From Marinifilum fragile JCM 15579 (GTDB taxonomy: Bacteria; Bacteroidota; Bacteroidia; Bacteroidales; Marinifilaceae), in NCBI RefSeq assembly GCF_001310955.1, contig NZ_BAZX01000005.1, forward strand, positions 124,001-188,000: DNA of 64,000 bases, written 5' to 3'. Below, piece after piece: positions 47,441 to 57,186 of the stretch (within the stretch, counting starts at the first letter, position 1; every line of letters begins with the position of its first letter). The notes under the pieces were generated by a model that was not told the origin of the DNA, did no database searches, and was given only the letters and a program-made list of their open reading frames with translations. The translations under genes and the position numbers were made by a program.

Positions 47441-48568
47441 ATGAAAGAATCTACCGAAAAATATATCGAGAAAGCTGAAAAGTGGTCGAAAATCATTTTA
47501 ACTGATGAGGGAGAAGCAAGCGATCAGGATCAGGAAGTTTTCGAATCTCTGAAAAGTGGAGCGTATGCCAATTGGAGAAAGCAGCACATACACCGTTTCG
47601 ATAAAGACCATGTAAAATCGAGAGTGGATGCTGAATTGCAAATCAATAAAACAAGAAAAATTGGAATACCACAATGGCTGCAGTCGGTGGCTGCAGTTTT
47701 GATAATTGCAATGTTGGCGGCTGGCGGATATTGGATTTATTCTGATATGCAAACATTGAAAGAGAATCATTTGTTACCAGGATCTTCTATGGCCTATTTG
47801 GAGATTGACAATCAGGAAAAAATAGAACTTACTGGTAAGGATACTTTGTTGCTCTTTAAAGAGTCGAAAGCAGAGCTGGATTCAGGAAGAATTGTATATT
47901 CTTCTTCCGAAGCTCAAAACCAGAAAGTAGAATATCACAGAATAAACGTACCTCGTAATGGAGAGTTCTTTGTGGTACTATCAGATGGAACAAAGGTTTG
48001 GATAAACTCCGGTTCTCAGTTGGGATTCCATTCCAAATTTACAGGCAAACAAAGAATTGTGCATTTGGAAGGGGAAGCTTATTTTGAGGTATCCAAGAAT
48101 CCTGAGCAACCATTTGTTGTGAGAACGAACAATATGGATGTAAGGGTTTTGGGAACACACTTTAATGTGAAGGCATACGATGATGATGAATTTACCTATG
48201 CGACTCTGAATGAAGGGAAGGTGCATGTGTTTAAGGGTGAGATGAGCGAAGTTCTTCAACCTGATGAACAGTTGGTTTTGAATAATAATACCAAGGCTTT
48301 CAAGAAACAGATAGTAGATGCTTCCATCTATTCTGCCTGGGTAAAAGGCAAAATGATGTTTAAAGATGAACGCTTGGAGGATATCATGAATTCCCTGTCA
48401 AGATGGTATGATGTTTCTGTTTTCTATCGAACTGAAGAATTGAAAGACAGAAGGTTCTCTATCAGTACAAATCGCTATGGCGACATACAAACTTTGTTGG
48501 ATCAAATGGAATTAACGAATCGTGTTCGATTTGAAATCAATAAAAATGCTATTGTAGTAAAACCGTAG
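47441..48568 (+). CDS. FecR-family anti-sigma factor, unit 3
   Basis: 375 residues from ATG 47441 (a GTG at 47423 is in frame six codons earlier). A short N-terminal cytoplasmic part (EKYIEKAEKWSKIILTDEGE), membrane helix about residues 78-97 (SVAAVLIIAMLAAGGYWIY), FecR domain (VPRNGEFFVVLSDGTKVWIN, VHLEGEAYFEVSKNPEQPFV, VLGTHFNVKAYDDDEF) and a DUF4974-like end (MMFKDERLEDIMNSLSRWYD). Slightly shorter than its three paralogues, with loss in the N-terminal part. Confidence 0.92.
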   Translation: MKESTEKYIEKAEKWSKIILTDEGEASDQDQEVFESLKSGAYANWRKQHIHRFDKDHVKSRVDAELQINKTRKIGIPQWLQSVAAVLIIAMLAAGGYWIYSDMQTLKENHLLPGSSMAYLEIDNQEKIELTGKDTLLLFKESKAELDSGRIVYSSSEAQNQKVEYHRINVPRNGEFFVVLSDGTKVWINSGSQLGFHSKFTGKQRIVHLEGEAYFEVSKNPEQPFVVRTNNMDVRVLGTHFNVKAYDDDEFTYATLNEGKVHVFKGEMSEVLQPDEQLVLNNNTKAFKKQIVDASIYSAWVKGKMMFKDERLEDIMNSLSRWYDVSVFYRTEELKDRRFSISTNRYGDIQTLLDQMELTNRVRFEINKNAIVVKP

Positions 48569-48639
48569 GGACATGACATGTAGTGTCCGATTGTAAATTA
48601 CATGCCAAAATAAGGCATGTCAGATAATAAATGAAAAAT

Positions 48640-48670
48640 GGGAAAATGATACTGGAACTATCATTTTCCC
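48640..48670 (+). promoter_or_regulatory. Hairpin between fecR and susC, unit 3
   Basis: GGGAAAATGATA/TATCATTTTCCC, 12 perfect pairs with a seven-base loop. A smaller stem CATGCC/GGCATG lies just before at 48601-48619. No T-run follows directly. Confidence 0.65.
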
Positions 48671-48716
48671 TGTTAGTTAAATTATATGTGTAACACAATC
48701 TAACCAGTACAAATTT

Positions 48717-51700
48717 ATGGAAAAAAAATCAGAATGCTTCTGTTCAATAAAGCAGAAGTGGATTAAAATGTTTCGAGCTATGAAACTGACCCTAATGTTC
48801 CTGTTGGTAGGAGTTTTACAATTAAGTGCCAGTGTGCATGCCCAAAATGGTAAGCTGAATGTTCAGGTGGAGAACATGCAACTGTCTGAATTGTTATGGC
48901 AATTGCAAGAAGAATCGAGTGTGGTATTCATTTATCAGACCGATGATGTTAAAGATGTGAAAGACATATCAGTTGATATGTCAGCAGCAAGTATTACCGA
49001 TATTCTGAACGAAGTACTTAAAGGTACTGATCTTGATTACGTTGTGGACGAAGAAGTGGTGGTGATCAAAAAGAAGGAAATTGTTCCTGTGCCTGCTGTT
49101 GAGGAAAAACAACAAGAAAAGAGAACCATCAAAGGTAAGGTTACCGATAAAGATGGGTTTCCTCTTCCTGGTGTATCTGTTGTAATCAAGGGAACCAGCA
49201 CAGGTGTTGCTACTGATATTGATGGAAATTACAGTTTGGAACTGGAATCAGATAAGGAAGTTTTAATTTTCTCTTTTGTTGGGATGTTGCCTCAGGAAGT
49301 TTTGTACAATGGACAAAGTATACAAAATATTACATTAACTTCGGATACAGAGCAGATGGCAGAGGTTGTGGTAACTGGTTACCAAACCATTTCGAAAGAG
49401 AGAGCTACTGGTGCATTTGAGAAAGTTGGCGTAAAGGAGCTTGATGAAAAAATATCCACAAGTATTATGGGAAAGCTCGAGGGACAAGCTACGGGTGTGC
49501 TTTATAACTCAGATGGTTCATTTACAATTAGAGGAAAAAGTACTTTTTACGCAAATGTGAGTCCGCTTATTGTTGTTGATGGCTTTCCAATAGAAGGTGA
49601 TCTAGAAACCATAAACCCGAATGATGTTGAAAGTATGACAGTTTTGAAAGATGCAGCAGCTGCATCAATTTGGGGGGCTCGTGCAGCGAATGGTGTTATA
49701 GTAATTGTGTCTAAAAAGGCATCTAAGAATAAGTCAGTTAATATTGATTTTAGTGTGGATCATACCATAAGAAAATTGGCAGATTTAAATGAACTTACCT
49801 ATGCTTCTACGGGTTCACTTTTAGAGCTGGAGAAACATTTATCTGACTATGAATGGATGAATTTACCCAATAATAATAACCGTTGGCCTTTGACTCAGGG
49901 AATTGAAGCTATATAAAAGCGAGAGAAGGTGTAATAAGTGATAGTGAGGCAAATGAGATTATTGATGGATTAAGACCAATTGACTCTCGAAAAGAATTCA
50001 AGGATCTGTTCTTAAGAAATTCTACATCTTCTCAGTATAATCTTGCCATCAGCGGAAACTCAGAAAAAAGTAATTATTATGTGTCTTTAAATTATGCTGA
50101 TACTAAAGGGTTTTCTAGAGAAAATGATGATGATAGAATTATAACTAATATTAGACTTAATACACAGTTGAATAGTAGGTTAAAAGCTGATATGGGAGCT
50201 AGCTTTACCATTCGTCAAAGAAAGGAAAATGGAATTCCTCTTTCAGAAATAAATAATATCAGTCAATATCAAAGTATTTTGGATGAGAATGGTAACTATA
50301 TTCCTCAGAGCCATTTTTACGATCAAGGCACTAAAGATTATGCAGCAAGCCTGGGTTATCCTTACAATTGGGATTATAACATTAAACAAGAATTCGATAA
50401 TAAGGATAATAGCATAGATAAAAAGGATGTTAAGCTGTTTGCAGGTCTTAATTATAAAATATTGAAAGGCTTGGATTTTGATGCGAAATTTCAGTACGAA
50501 TGGGGAAATACTGAATTGGAGCAAGTTTTTAATGAACAAACCTTCTATACGCGTAATTTGGTTAATTACTACACTTCATTAGATAAAAATGGAGATTTGA
50601 TTAATTCAATACCTAAAGGAGTTATTTTAAATAAGGACAATTCGAATTACAAGTCTTTTACATTTCGTTCTCAGATAAATTTTAATAGAGAATTTAATGA
50701 TGGATTATATAAGATAAATGCAATAGCTGGTATAGAAACAAGAAAGCATGTGACTCAGGGGTATGGATTAAAAAAGTATGGCTATGATCCTGAAAGTTTG
50801 CAATACGTTTCAGTAAACTATGCAATGAAAGTTCCTGTTGGTTTTGCTGGAGCAAAAACATTTATAAGTGAAGGAACAACTTTTACAGAGGTTGAAAATA
50901 GATTTGCTTCTTATTATTCAAATTTTGCTTTTACTTATGCAGATAAATACACTTTTACAGGAAGTGCTCGATTGGATGATTCAAATTTATTTGGTGCTGA
51001 TGATAAGTACAGAAGTACACCTCTTTGGTCATCAGGTATTAATTGGCAAATAAACAAGGAAGATTTCTTTAATTTAAGTTTTGTAGATCGTCTAAATTTA
51101 AGAGTAACATACGGATTAAACGGGAACGTGGATAAAAGTACAAGTCCTTACCTTATTGCAGGAGTAGCTACTGATCGTTATACTCAATTGCAATATGCCT
51201 ATATTATGAATCCTGAAAATCCAAGTTTGAGATGGGAAAAGACAGCAGTTACAAATTTTGGTGTTGACTATGCTCTTTTTAATCATCGTTTAAATGGTAG
51301 CTTGGAATACTACATGAAAAATAGTACGGATTTATTAAGTAATGTAAACCTTAATTCAACAGTAGGATTTTCTAGTGCTTTATTGAATAATGGAAAATTA
51401 GAAAATCAGGGTCTTGATATTTCAGTGAATTACGCAGCTTTGATTAATAAATTCAAATGGAATGTTGGTATGAATTTCTCATATAATAAAAGTAAAGTTA
51501 AAAGAGTTGAAATGCCTAATGAAACGGTCTCCGGTTATATAGGTGGATCTTTGATGGAGGGAAAACCATTGTCTTATCTTTATAGTTATAAATGGGCTGG
51601 TTTATCAGAAGAAGGTACACCTCAAATTTATAATGAGAATGGTGATAAAATCGATCATAATACAACATTGGAAGATGTCAAAGGGTTAAAATATGAAGGT

Positions 51701-52213
51701 TCAAGAGTTCCAATGTATTATGGAAGTTTATCAAATAGGTTTTCTTACAAGAACTTTAGTTTAAGCATGCTGTTTGTTTATAAAATGAAATATGTCTTTA
51801 GAAAACCTACTATAAGTTATGACGTGCTTCCTAACCAACCAGGAATAAAACATATTCATGAAGATTTTGAAAAAAGATGGATGAGATCCGGTGATGAAAA
51901 TATAACAGACATCCCTAAATTACCTCAATACAGGAATGATGGAATAAATTATTATAATTTATACTCTGCAAATGGAAGTCATAATGTTTTAGATGGTTCG
52001 CATATTCGCTTTAAAGAATTAATTTTTGCATATGAATTACCTAAGCAATATTTAAAACAACTTAAGTTAAGTGCTTTAAAATTGTCATTTCAGATGAGAA
52101 ATATAGCTGTCTTAACATTTAATAAAGATCATATTGATCCGGAAAATATTCCATCAATGTACAGATTACCTCAAGAGCCGGAATACACTTTTGGTTTGAA
52201 GGCAAGTTTTTAA
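48717..52213 (+). CDS. SusC-type TonB-dependent transporter with STN domain, unit 3, with a one-base frameshift
   Basis: 1165 residues after repair. Start ATG 48717 in the context CAAATTTATG then G and A8. Signal peptide to about residue 43 (ends SVHAQ), STN domain (LNVQVENMQLSELLWQLQEE), carboxypeptidase-D-like domain and plug start almost identical to units 1 and 2 (VPLPGVSVVIK-type FPLPGVSVVIKGTSTGVATD; EVVVTGYQTISKERATGAF). At about 49909 one base is missing (GAAGCTATATAAAA): the first frame stops at TAA 49914, while the +1-restored frame reads AYIKAREGVISDSEANEIID and runs through the whole barrel to GLKASF at 52213. SusD follows six bases later. Confidence 0.88.
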
Positions 52214-52219
52214 TAATTT

Positions 52220-53602
52220 ATGATATTTGGTAAAATGAAAAATATATTTTTAGTAGTAAGTGCACTATTGTTACTCACATCGTGTGATGACTGGTTGGAT
52301 ATTACACCCAAAGGGAAAATTATTCCAAATGAGGCAAAAGATTTCAGATTAATGTTGGATCAGGTTTGGCATAATGGATCTTCTAAGGCCGTTACATTAG
52401 GCTATAAAAACGTACTATTTAGTAGTGATGATATGGAAATTCCTGATGAGTCATATAAGATTGAATATCAGACTAGAATACAAAAAACTTACATATGGGA
52501 TGATAGTATTGTATTGGATGAGGAAGAAGATAATGATTGGAAATATGCTTATAATCAAATTTATGTGTCAAATTTGATTGTGTCTAAGTTAAGTGGAACG
52601 TCAGATGAGGAAGAACAGCAACTGTTAGCAGAGGCGAAAATTCATAGAGCATTTAATTATTTTATTTTAGTAAATATTTACGGGAAGCATTATAATGAGG
52701 CAAGTTCGGCCTCAGATTTAGGAGTACCTTTATTATTAAAACCAGATCTTTTGGCAGATTTGACAAGGAGCACTGTTAAAGAAGTCTATGATCAGATAAT
52801 TAAAGATATTGAAGAATCAATAGAGTATTTGCCTGAGTTGGCAGAGTATAACCATAGACCATCGAAAGCAGTAGCTTATGGATTAATGGCCCGAGTAGCT
52901 TTATTTATGGGTGACTATACAAGTGCTTTAAGCAATGCGGAAAATTGTCTGTCGTTGTATGATTTTTTATATGATTTTAATGATTTTTCTGATAACCCTT
53001 GGTTCCCATCTGTATTTGAATATCCGGAAAGGTATGAAGATAAAGAGATCTTATTTCTAAAATATTCTACAGATCAATCTAGTTTAATTTTTCCAAGTCA
53101 AGAATTAGTGAGTTTGTATGAGGTGGATGATCTTCGATTTTCAAAAAGATTAATAAAAGACTATTGGCCTCCTGAAATTGTAGATTATATATATAATCCA
53201 ATGGAAGCTGCCTATAAGCCATTTGGTGTAAATGTTGCCGAAGTTTATTTAATGAGAGCTGAATGTAATGCTCGTAAAGGAAATTATGCTCTTGCAATGA
53301 ATGATGTAAATACAATCAGAGAGAAACGCTATACTAAAGGTACATACACTGCATTAAGTGCATCAAATGCAGTTGAAGCACTTGAAATAGTGAAAGAAGA
53401 GCGTAGAAGAGAATTGGCATTCAGGGGGCTTAGATGGTTTGATTTAAAGCGCTACAACGTTTATGATGATGCTAATATTAGCTTAAGTCGTACTATTGAA
53501 GGTGTGGAATATAGACTTGAAGCTAATTCAAATCGATGGGCATTCCCAATAGGAATGAAGTATATTCTTAAAAATCCGGAGATTATACAGAATCCGAATT
53601 AG
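52220..53602 (+). CDS. SusD/RagB-type lipoprotein, unit 3
   Basis: 460 residues, intact. ATG 52220 is used here; ATG 52235 (MKNIFLVVSALLLL) would fit other SusD N-termini as well. Lipobox LTSCDDW (cysteine about residue 22). SusD helices: LIVSKLSGTSDEEEQQLLAE, AKIHRAFNYFILVNIYGKHY, then AVAYGLMARVALFMGDYTSA and the C-terminal EVYLMRAECNARKGNYALAM, EIVKEERRRELAFRGLRWFD, LKRYN. It forms the lid on the SusC coded six bases upstream. A strong terminator lies 57 bases behind. Confidence 0.93.
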   Translation: MIFGKMKNIFLVVSALLLLTSCDDWLDITPKGKIIPNEAKDFRLMLDQVWHNGSSKAVTLGYKNVLFSSDDMEIPDESYKIEYQTRIQKTYIWDDSIVLDEEEDNDWKYAYNQIYVSNLIVSKLSGTSDEEEQQLLAEAKIHRAFNYFILVNIYGKHYNEASSASDLGVPLLLKPDLLADLTRSTVKEVYDQIIKDIEESIEYLPELAEYNHRPSKAVAYGLMARVALFMGDYTSALSNAENCLSLYDFLYDFNDFSDNPWFPSVFEYPERYEDKEILFLKYSTDQSSLIFPSQELVSLYEVDDLRFSKRLIKDYWPPEIVDYIYNPMEAAYKPFGVNVAEVYLMRAECNARKGNYALAMNDVNTIREKRYTKGTYTALSASNAVEALEIVKEERRRELAFRGLRWFDLKRYNVYDDANISLSRTIEGVEYRLEANSNRWAFPIGMKYILKNPEIIQNPN

Positions 53603-53658
53603 AACACTATAATAATGAATCAAAATCATTATAAGATTTGACAACCATTTAGTATCTG

Positions 53659-53686
53659 GGGGAGTGATCAATTTTGATCACTCCCC
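53659..53686 (+). terminator. Terminator of SusCD unit 3
   Basis: GGGGAGTGATCAA/TTGATCACTCCCC, 13 perfect pairs with a two-base loop, followed by TGTTATT. Confidence 0.8.
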
Positions 53687-54126
53687 TGTTATTAATAACC
53701 GAAGTGAATATAACATTCATAAAAGGAGATATTGCAAGATTAGAATCTAGGATGATTTCAGGAATTATAAACTCCTGTTGGAGCCTATAATTAAGAGTAC
53801 CTTGTTATTAATAAATGTGGAAAATAAGATTGATTCTTGGGCAGGCAAACCATCAGCGGGAGAGCTTGAGAATTTAATTATAAAGTGTATATCAGTAAAA
53901 TCTCAAGAATTTATTAGTTTTTGATTGGAAAGGAGTGGGCTTAGAATGTTGAGTCTGCTCCTTTTACTATTACGTAATACTAGAGACAGGATTAATCCGG
54001 TTTTTACCATTAATAAGGCAGTTGATAGGTGAATTCACTGTATTATTATAATCTAATTTGATAGAAAATAAAAATAAGATTGTAACTATCCGGTAAACAG
54101 GTGAGTTACTGGGTAAAGAAAACGCA
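53687..54126. other. Gene-free stretch with two small hairpins
   Basis: No convincing gene. A nested stem AATTATA-CTCC/GGAG-TATAATT is found at 53763-53792, and a terminator-like AAAGGAG/CTCCTTT with TTTACT at 53929-53964, similar to the one at 46285. Both could be remains of a gene lost between unit 3 and the HU gene. Confidence 0.35.
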
Positions 54127-54180
54127 CTTACGTTTTGATATTTTCGTAAGCACGTTTTGAATAAAACGTAACTACGTTTT
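54127..54180. terminator. Two palindromes behind the HU-like gene
   Basis: CTTACG/CGTAAG (54127-54150) and the perfect AAAACGTA-AC-TACGTTTT (54163-54180) stand side by side and share the ACGTTTT motif. The second ends in T10 on the + strand but has only the stem's A/T bases on the minus strand, so its use as terminator of the minus-strand HU gene (ending at 54251) is uncertain. Confidence 0.45.
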
Positions 54181-54185
54181 TTTTA

Positions 54186-54703
54186 ACAGATGGCTATAGA
54201 AATTTACACCATAAACAAATTATATGACTATGGTTAAATTACAATTGTTTTTAGTCTACTTTTTCGTATTCTAAATTTTTAAGCATATGCTTTAATTCTT
54301 TGCCAGGAGTAAAGATGCATTTTGCACCTTTAATGGAATTCATAGTAACATCTTTTTCATCTGTTTCACCAGTGCTGCTAATACTAATTCGAAGACTACC
54401 CAATTCTCCCAAACGAACAATTGAACCTTCTTCAAGAGCATCTTGCATTACCTCTACCAAAGAGTATAGTACGGCTCTAATATCAGCACCACCAACCGTA
54501 CTGTTTTTTTCAATACGCTTGGTTAGCTTTTCAAGTGTTAACTCACCATTAGTTATAGTGTTGGCATAGAATTTTTTGTCGCCTCCACCTGCTACGCCAG
54601 GCTGGCCTCGTTCAATGACTTTGTATTTTACTGTCATATCTTTTGATTTTTTATCAGCAATCCCTTTATTCTTCACTTTTAGTCAATATAAATAGCCATC
54701 TGT
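54186..54703. repeat. 12-bp inverted repeat flanking the HU-like gene
   Basis: ACAGATGGCTAT at 54186-54197 and its exact complement ATAGCCATCTGT at 54692-54703 bracket the gene at 54251-54637. No direct target duplication is seen outside. It may be a pair of protein-binding sites or the ends of a small mobile unit. Confidence 0.4.
54251..54637 (-). CDS. HU-like DNA-binding protein (HU-HIG type)
   Basis: 128 residues from ATG 54637 (MTVKYKVIERGQPGVAGGGD); the frame extends 13 lysine-rich codons further up to 54676, but the later start is the family's normal one. The order VIERGQPG, KKFYANTITNGELTLEKLTK, ALEEGSIVRLGELGSLRISI and KGAKCIFTPGKELKHMLKNL matches the Bacteroidota HU-HIG family of nucleoid-type proteins related to HU/IHF. 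It would bend or bridge DNA. It is the only minus-strand gene within the SusCD array and stands alone. Confidence 0.88.
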   Translation of the reverse strand: MTVKYKVIERGQPGVAGGGDKKFYANTITNGELTLEKLTKRIEKNSTVGGADIRAVLYSLVEVMQDALEEGSIVRLGELGSLRISISSTGETDEKDVTMNSIKGAKCIFTPGKELKHMLKNLEYEKVD

Positions 54704-54779
54704 CCTGAGTAATTGCATATTGGTATAAAAGAAGATGTAAGAATATAGTTTGTTGCTGAATTAAAGTATTTTTGAAAAG

Positions 54780-54849
54780 AGCCCATCGGCCTCCTCTTCC
54801 AAGTGCGACCCGTCAAAGTTTTACAAGGTTGATGACCAGCCGGTGGGTT
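54780..54849. ncRNA. Candidate structured RNA or leader, GC-rich
   Basis: In a very AT-rich gap this 70-base block is clearly GC-richer. Its ends AGCCCATCGGC and GCCGGTGGGTT pair over 11 positions with two G-U pairs, and inside GTCAA can pair with TTGAT. No known RNA family was recognised. It lies 140 bases upstream of the HU-like start (minus strand) and 330 upstream of sigma unit 4 (plus strand); strand is therefore open. Confidence 0.35.
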
Positions 54850-55179
54850 GTCTTTCCAAAACTTCCATCCAAGTTAAATAAATATTATGACAATACTATC
54901 TGTCAAATGTGTCAAGTTTCTTACACTCATTGAATTTAACTTTATTTAACAGTTTGGGTTTTATGGGAGTGTAGATGTTTAGATTGGATTGGTTTTGTTA
55001 CATTGCTTGAAATTCAGACGTATACAAATTTGTAAGTTATCGATGTTTGTCTTAATAATTTATCTAAACATATGAGTTTACATTTTTATTTTGTGGCTTC
55101 TATGCTTAAGAACAGTTTTCTGGTCCGCCTCTATGATTTTCCAAAAACATGAATATATTTGTGCGGAAACCCCATAATC

Positions 55180-55734
55180 ATGATTACAGACCAAAGTATA
55201 TTAGAACATATCCGGAGAGGGGACAAAGAAGGCTTGGATTTTTTGTTCAGACGTTATTACAAACCTTTGGTATTGTATGCAAATGCATTTGTAAACGACA
55301 TCCATAAGGCAGAAGATGTTGTTCAGGAACTGTTCATTAAATTCTGGAATGACAAGCTGTTTGATAGGTTGTATAATAACACTCTAAGTACCTATTTGTT
55401 TGCATTGGTTAAAAATGCTTCGCTAAATCACATCAACAAAAAAGATATACTCTCTGATACGGCTGAATTTTCTCATTTGGAGATTGCAGAGGAAGAGGCC
55501 CGACGAATTGCTGAAGAGGGAATTCAGAAAGTGAAGCAAGCCATTGAAGAACTGCCAGAAAAGACTCGAAAGGTGGTAGAGTGCATCATGATTCAAAATA
55601 TGAAATACAAGGAAGCTGCTGAAGAATTGGAAGTTTCCGTGAATACCGTAAAGACCCTGCTAAGGAACGGAATATCCAAATTGAAAGAAGATTTGAAAGA
55701 TCATAAGGATCTCTTTCATCTGTTTTTTCTTTAG
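55180..55734 (+). CDS. ECF sigma factor, SusCD unit 4
   Basis: 184 residues from ATG 55180 (MITDQSILEHIRRGDKEGLD); a TTG at 55159 adds seven residues of no interest. Region 2 (FLFRRYYKPLVLYANAFVND, KAEDVVQELFIKFWNDKLFD, STYLFALVKNASLNHINKKD) and region 4 (IEELPEKTRKVVECIMIQNM, YKEAAEELEVSVNTVKTLLR) are complete. FecR follows after about 190 bases. It is the most divergent of the four SusC-linked sigma factors, in line with the different SusC of this unit. Confidence 0.92.
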   Translation: MITDQSILEHIRRGDKEGLDFLFRRYYKPLVLYANAFVNDIHKAEDVVQELFIKFWNDKLFDRLYNNTLSTYLFALVKNASLNHINKKDILSDTAEFSHLEIAEEEARRIAEEGIQKVKQAIEELPEKTRKVVECIMIQNMKYKEAAEELEVSVNTVKTLLRNGISKLKEDLKDHKDLFHLFFL

Positions 55735-55925
55735 GATGATTTTCGCTTGTACTCCTCATTAATTTCGACTTTGCTTTTCTTAGTCGCCTGTTTTTTGATT
55801 TTCTCAAGTCTTAACGGAAGTAGATTCTTCATTTGTAACTCCCACATTAATAGGGTCGAAATATTTTTCTGAAAAAAAATCATTTTGATTCACCCATTTT
55901 CATATTCATTTTGTTCCACTAGCAT

Positions 55926-57089
55926 ATGAAAAAGAAGATGACGTCGAAAGAAGATATATTACATGATGTGCTGGACTATTTAAATGGGAAGGCATCAGAT
56001 GATCAAACTAAGAATTTGAAGGAATGGCTTGTTGACAGCGATGAGAACAAAGAACGGTATCGTGAGATTGTAAGAGCCTATTACAGACTCGGCAATATTC
56101 AGAATTGGGATCAGATAAATGTATTATCAGCGAAACGAAGAATTAATTCAAAAATCACAGGAAAGAAAAGAATAGTGCAGTGGTCAGTGGCCGCTAGTAT
56201 TGCTTTACTTCTTGGTTTAGGTTTGACATTTTTGGTAAATAATTTTACGCAGGAGCAGAAATTGGCACAGGTTACCAGAATAGAGCCAGGCCAAAAAGGA
56301 GCAGAGTTGATCCTTTCCAACGGGAAAAAATATCAAGTGATGAATACCCAAAAGGTATTGAAAGAGAAAGATGGATCGACACTGCAAATAGATACTTTGA
56401 AGGGGATTGTTTACAATAAGGACGCTGCTAAGTCGAAAGAATTAATTTACAACACAATTAAAGTGGCAAGAGGGCAGGAATTCAACTTGCAATTGGCAGA
56501 TGGTACCAAGGTTTGGCTGAATGCAGATTCTGAATTGAAATACCCTGTACAGTTCACGGGAAAAAGTCGGAAAGTGTATCTGAAAGGCGAAGGATATTTT
56601 GAGGTAGCTCACAATAGGCAGAAAGCTTTCATTGTAAATTCTTTTGATCAGGACCTTCGGGTGTACGGGACAAAATTCAATGTAAATGCTTATGACAAGA
56701 GATTGATAAAAACTGTACTTGTGGAAGGTAGTATAGGTGTGAAAATCGCCGAAAGAACAGAAGAGAAGAGAATGAAAGCTGGTGATTTGCTAAATGCCAA
56801 CACTGTAGAGGGAAACATGACTACCGAGCAGGTAGATGTATATCCCTACATTGCTTGGAAGGATGGGAACTTCCTGTTCAATAATGAAAGCCTGGAAGAA
56901 ATCATGTTGAGGCTGGAAAGATGGTACAATGTAAAAGTGTTCTTTGCGGACAATTCTGCCAGGGATATTCAATTCATTGGTGACATGAAGCGTTATACAG
57001 AAATCAATAAGTTGCTGTATTTCATTGAGAAATCATCAGGCGTAAAATTTGAAGTGAAGGAGGATGTTGTAATAGTAAGTCGTAAATAA
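55926..57089 (+). CDS. FecR-family anti-sigma factor, unit 4
   Basis: 387 residues from ATG 55926. N-terminal part (SKEDILHDVLDYLNGKASDD, KNLKEWLVDSDENKERYREI), membrane helix about residues 83-102 (WSVAASIALLLGLGLTFLV), FecR domain (VARGQEFNLQLADGTKVWLN, VYLKGEGYFEVAHNRQKAFI, VYGTKFNVNAYDKRLI) and DUF4974-like end (FLFNNESLEEIMLRLERWYN). Expected to control the unit 4 sigma factor. Confidence 0.92.
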   Translation: MKKKMTSKEDILHDVLDYLNGKASDDQTKNLKEWLVDSDENKERYREIVRAYYRLGNIQNWDQINVLSAKRRINSKITGKKRIVQWSVAASIALLLGLGLTFLVNNFTQEQKLAQVTRIEPGQKGAELILSNGKKYQVMNTQKVLKEKDGSTLQIDTLKGIVYNKDAAKSKELIYNTIKVARGQEFNLQLADGTKVWLNADSELKYPVQFTGKSRKVYLKGEGYFEVAHNRQKAFIVNSFDQDLRVYGTKFNVNAYDKRLIKTVLVEGSIGVKIAERTEEKRMKAGDLLNANTVEGNMTTEQVDVYPYIAWKDGNFLFNNESLEEIMLRLERWYNVKVFFADNSARDIQFIGDMKRYTEINKLLYFIEKSSGVKFEVKEDVVIVSRK

Positions 57090-57092
57090 AAA

Positions 57093-57117
57093 CGGAAAGT
57101 TCTGCAAAAACTTTCCG
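57093..57117 (+). promoter_or_regulatory. Hairpin between fecR and susC, unit 4
   Basis: CGGAAAGTT/AACTTTCCG, nine pairs with a seven-base loop, starts 4 bases after the fecR stop, in A-rich surroundings. Confidence 0.6.
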
Positions 57118-57186
57118 CTTAAATAAACCGGGCTAAATATCTGCAAAATATTTACCCTCAATTTTAACTTGTTAGATTACAAATTT

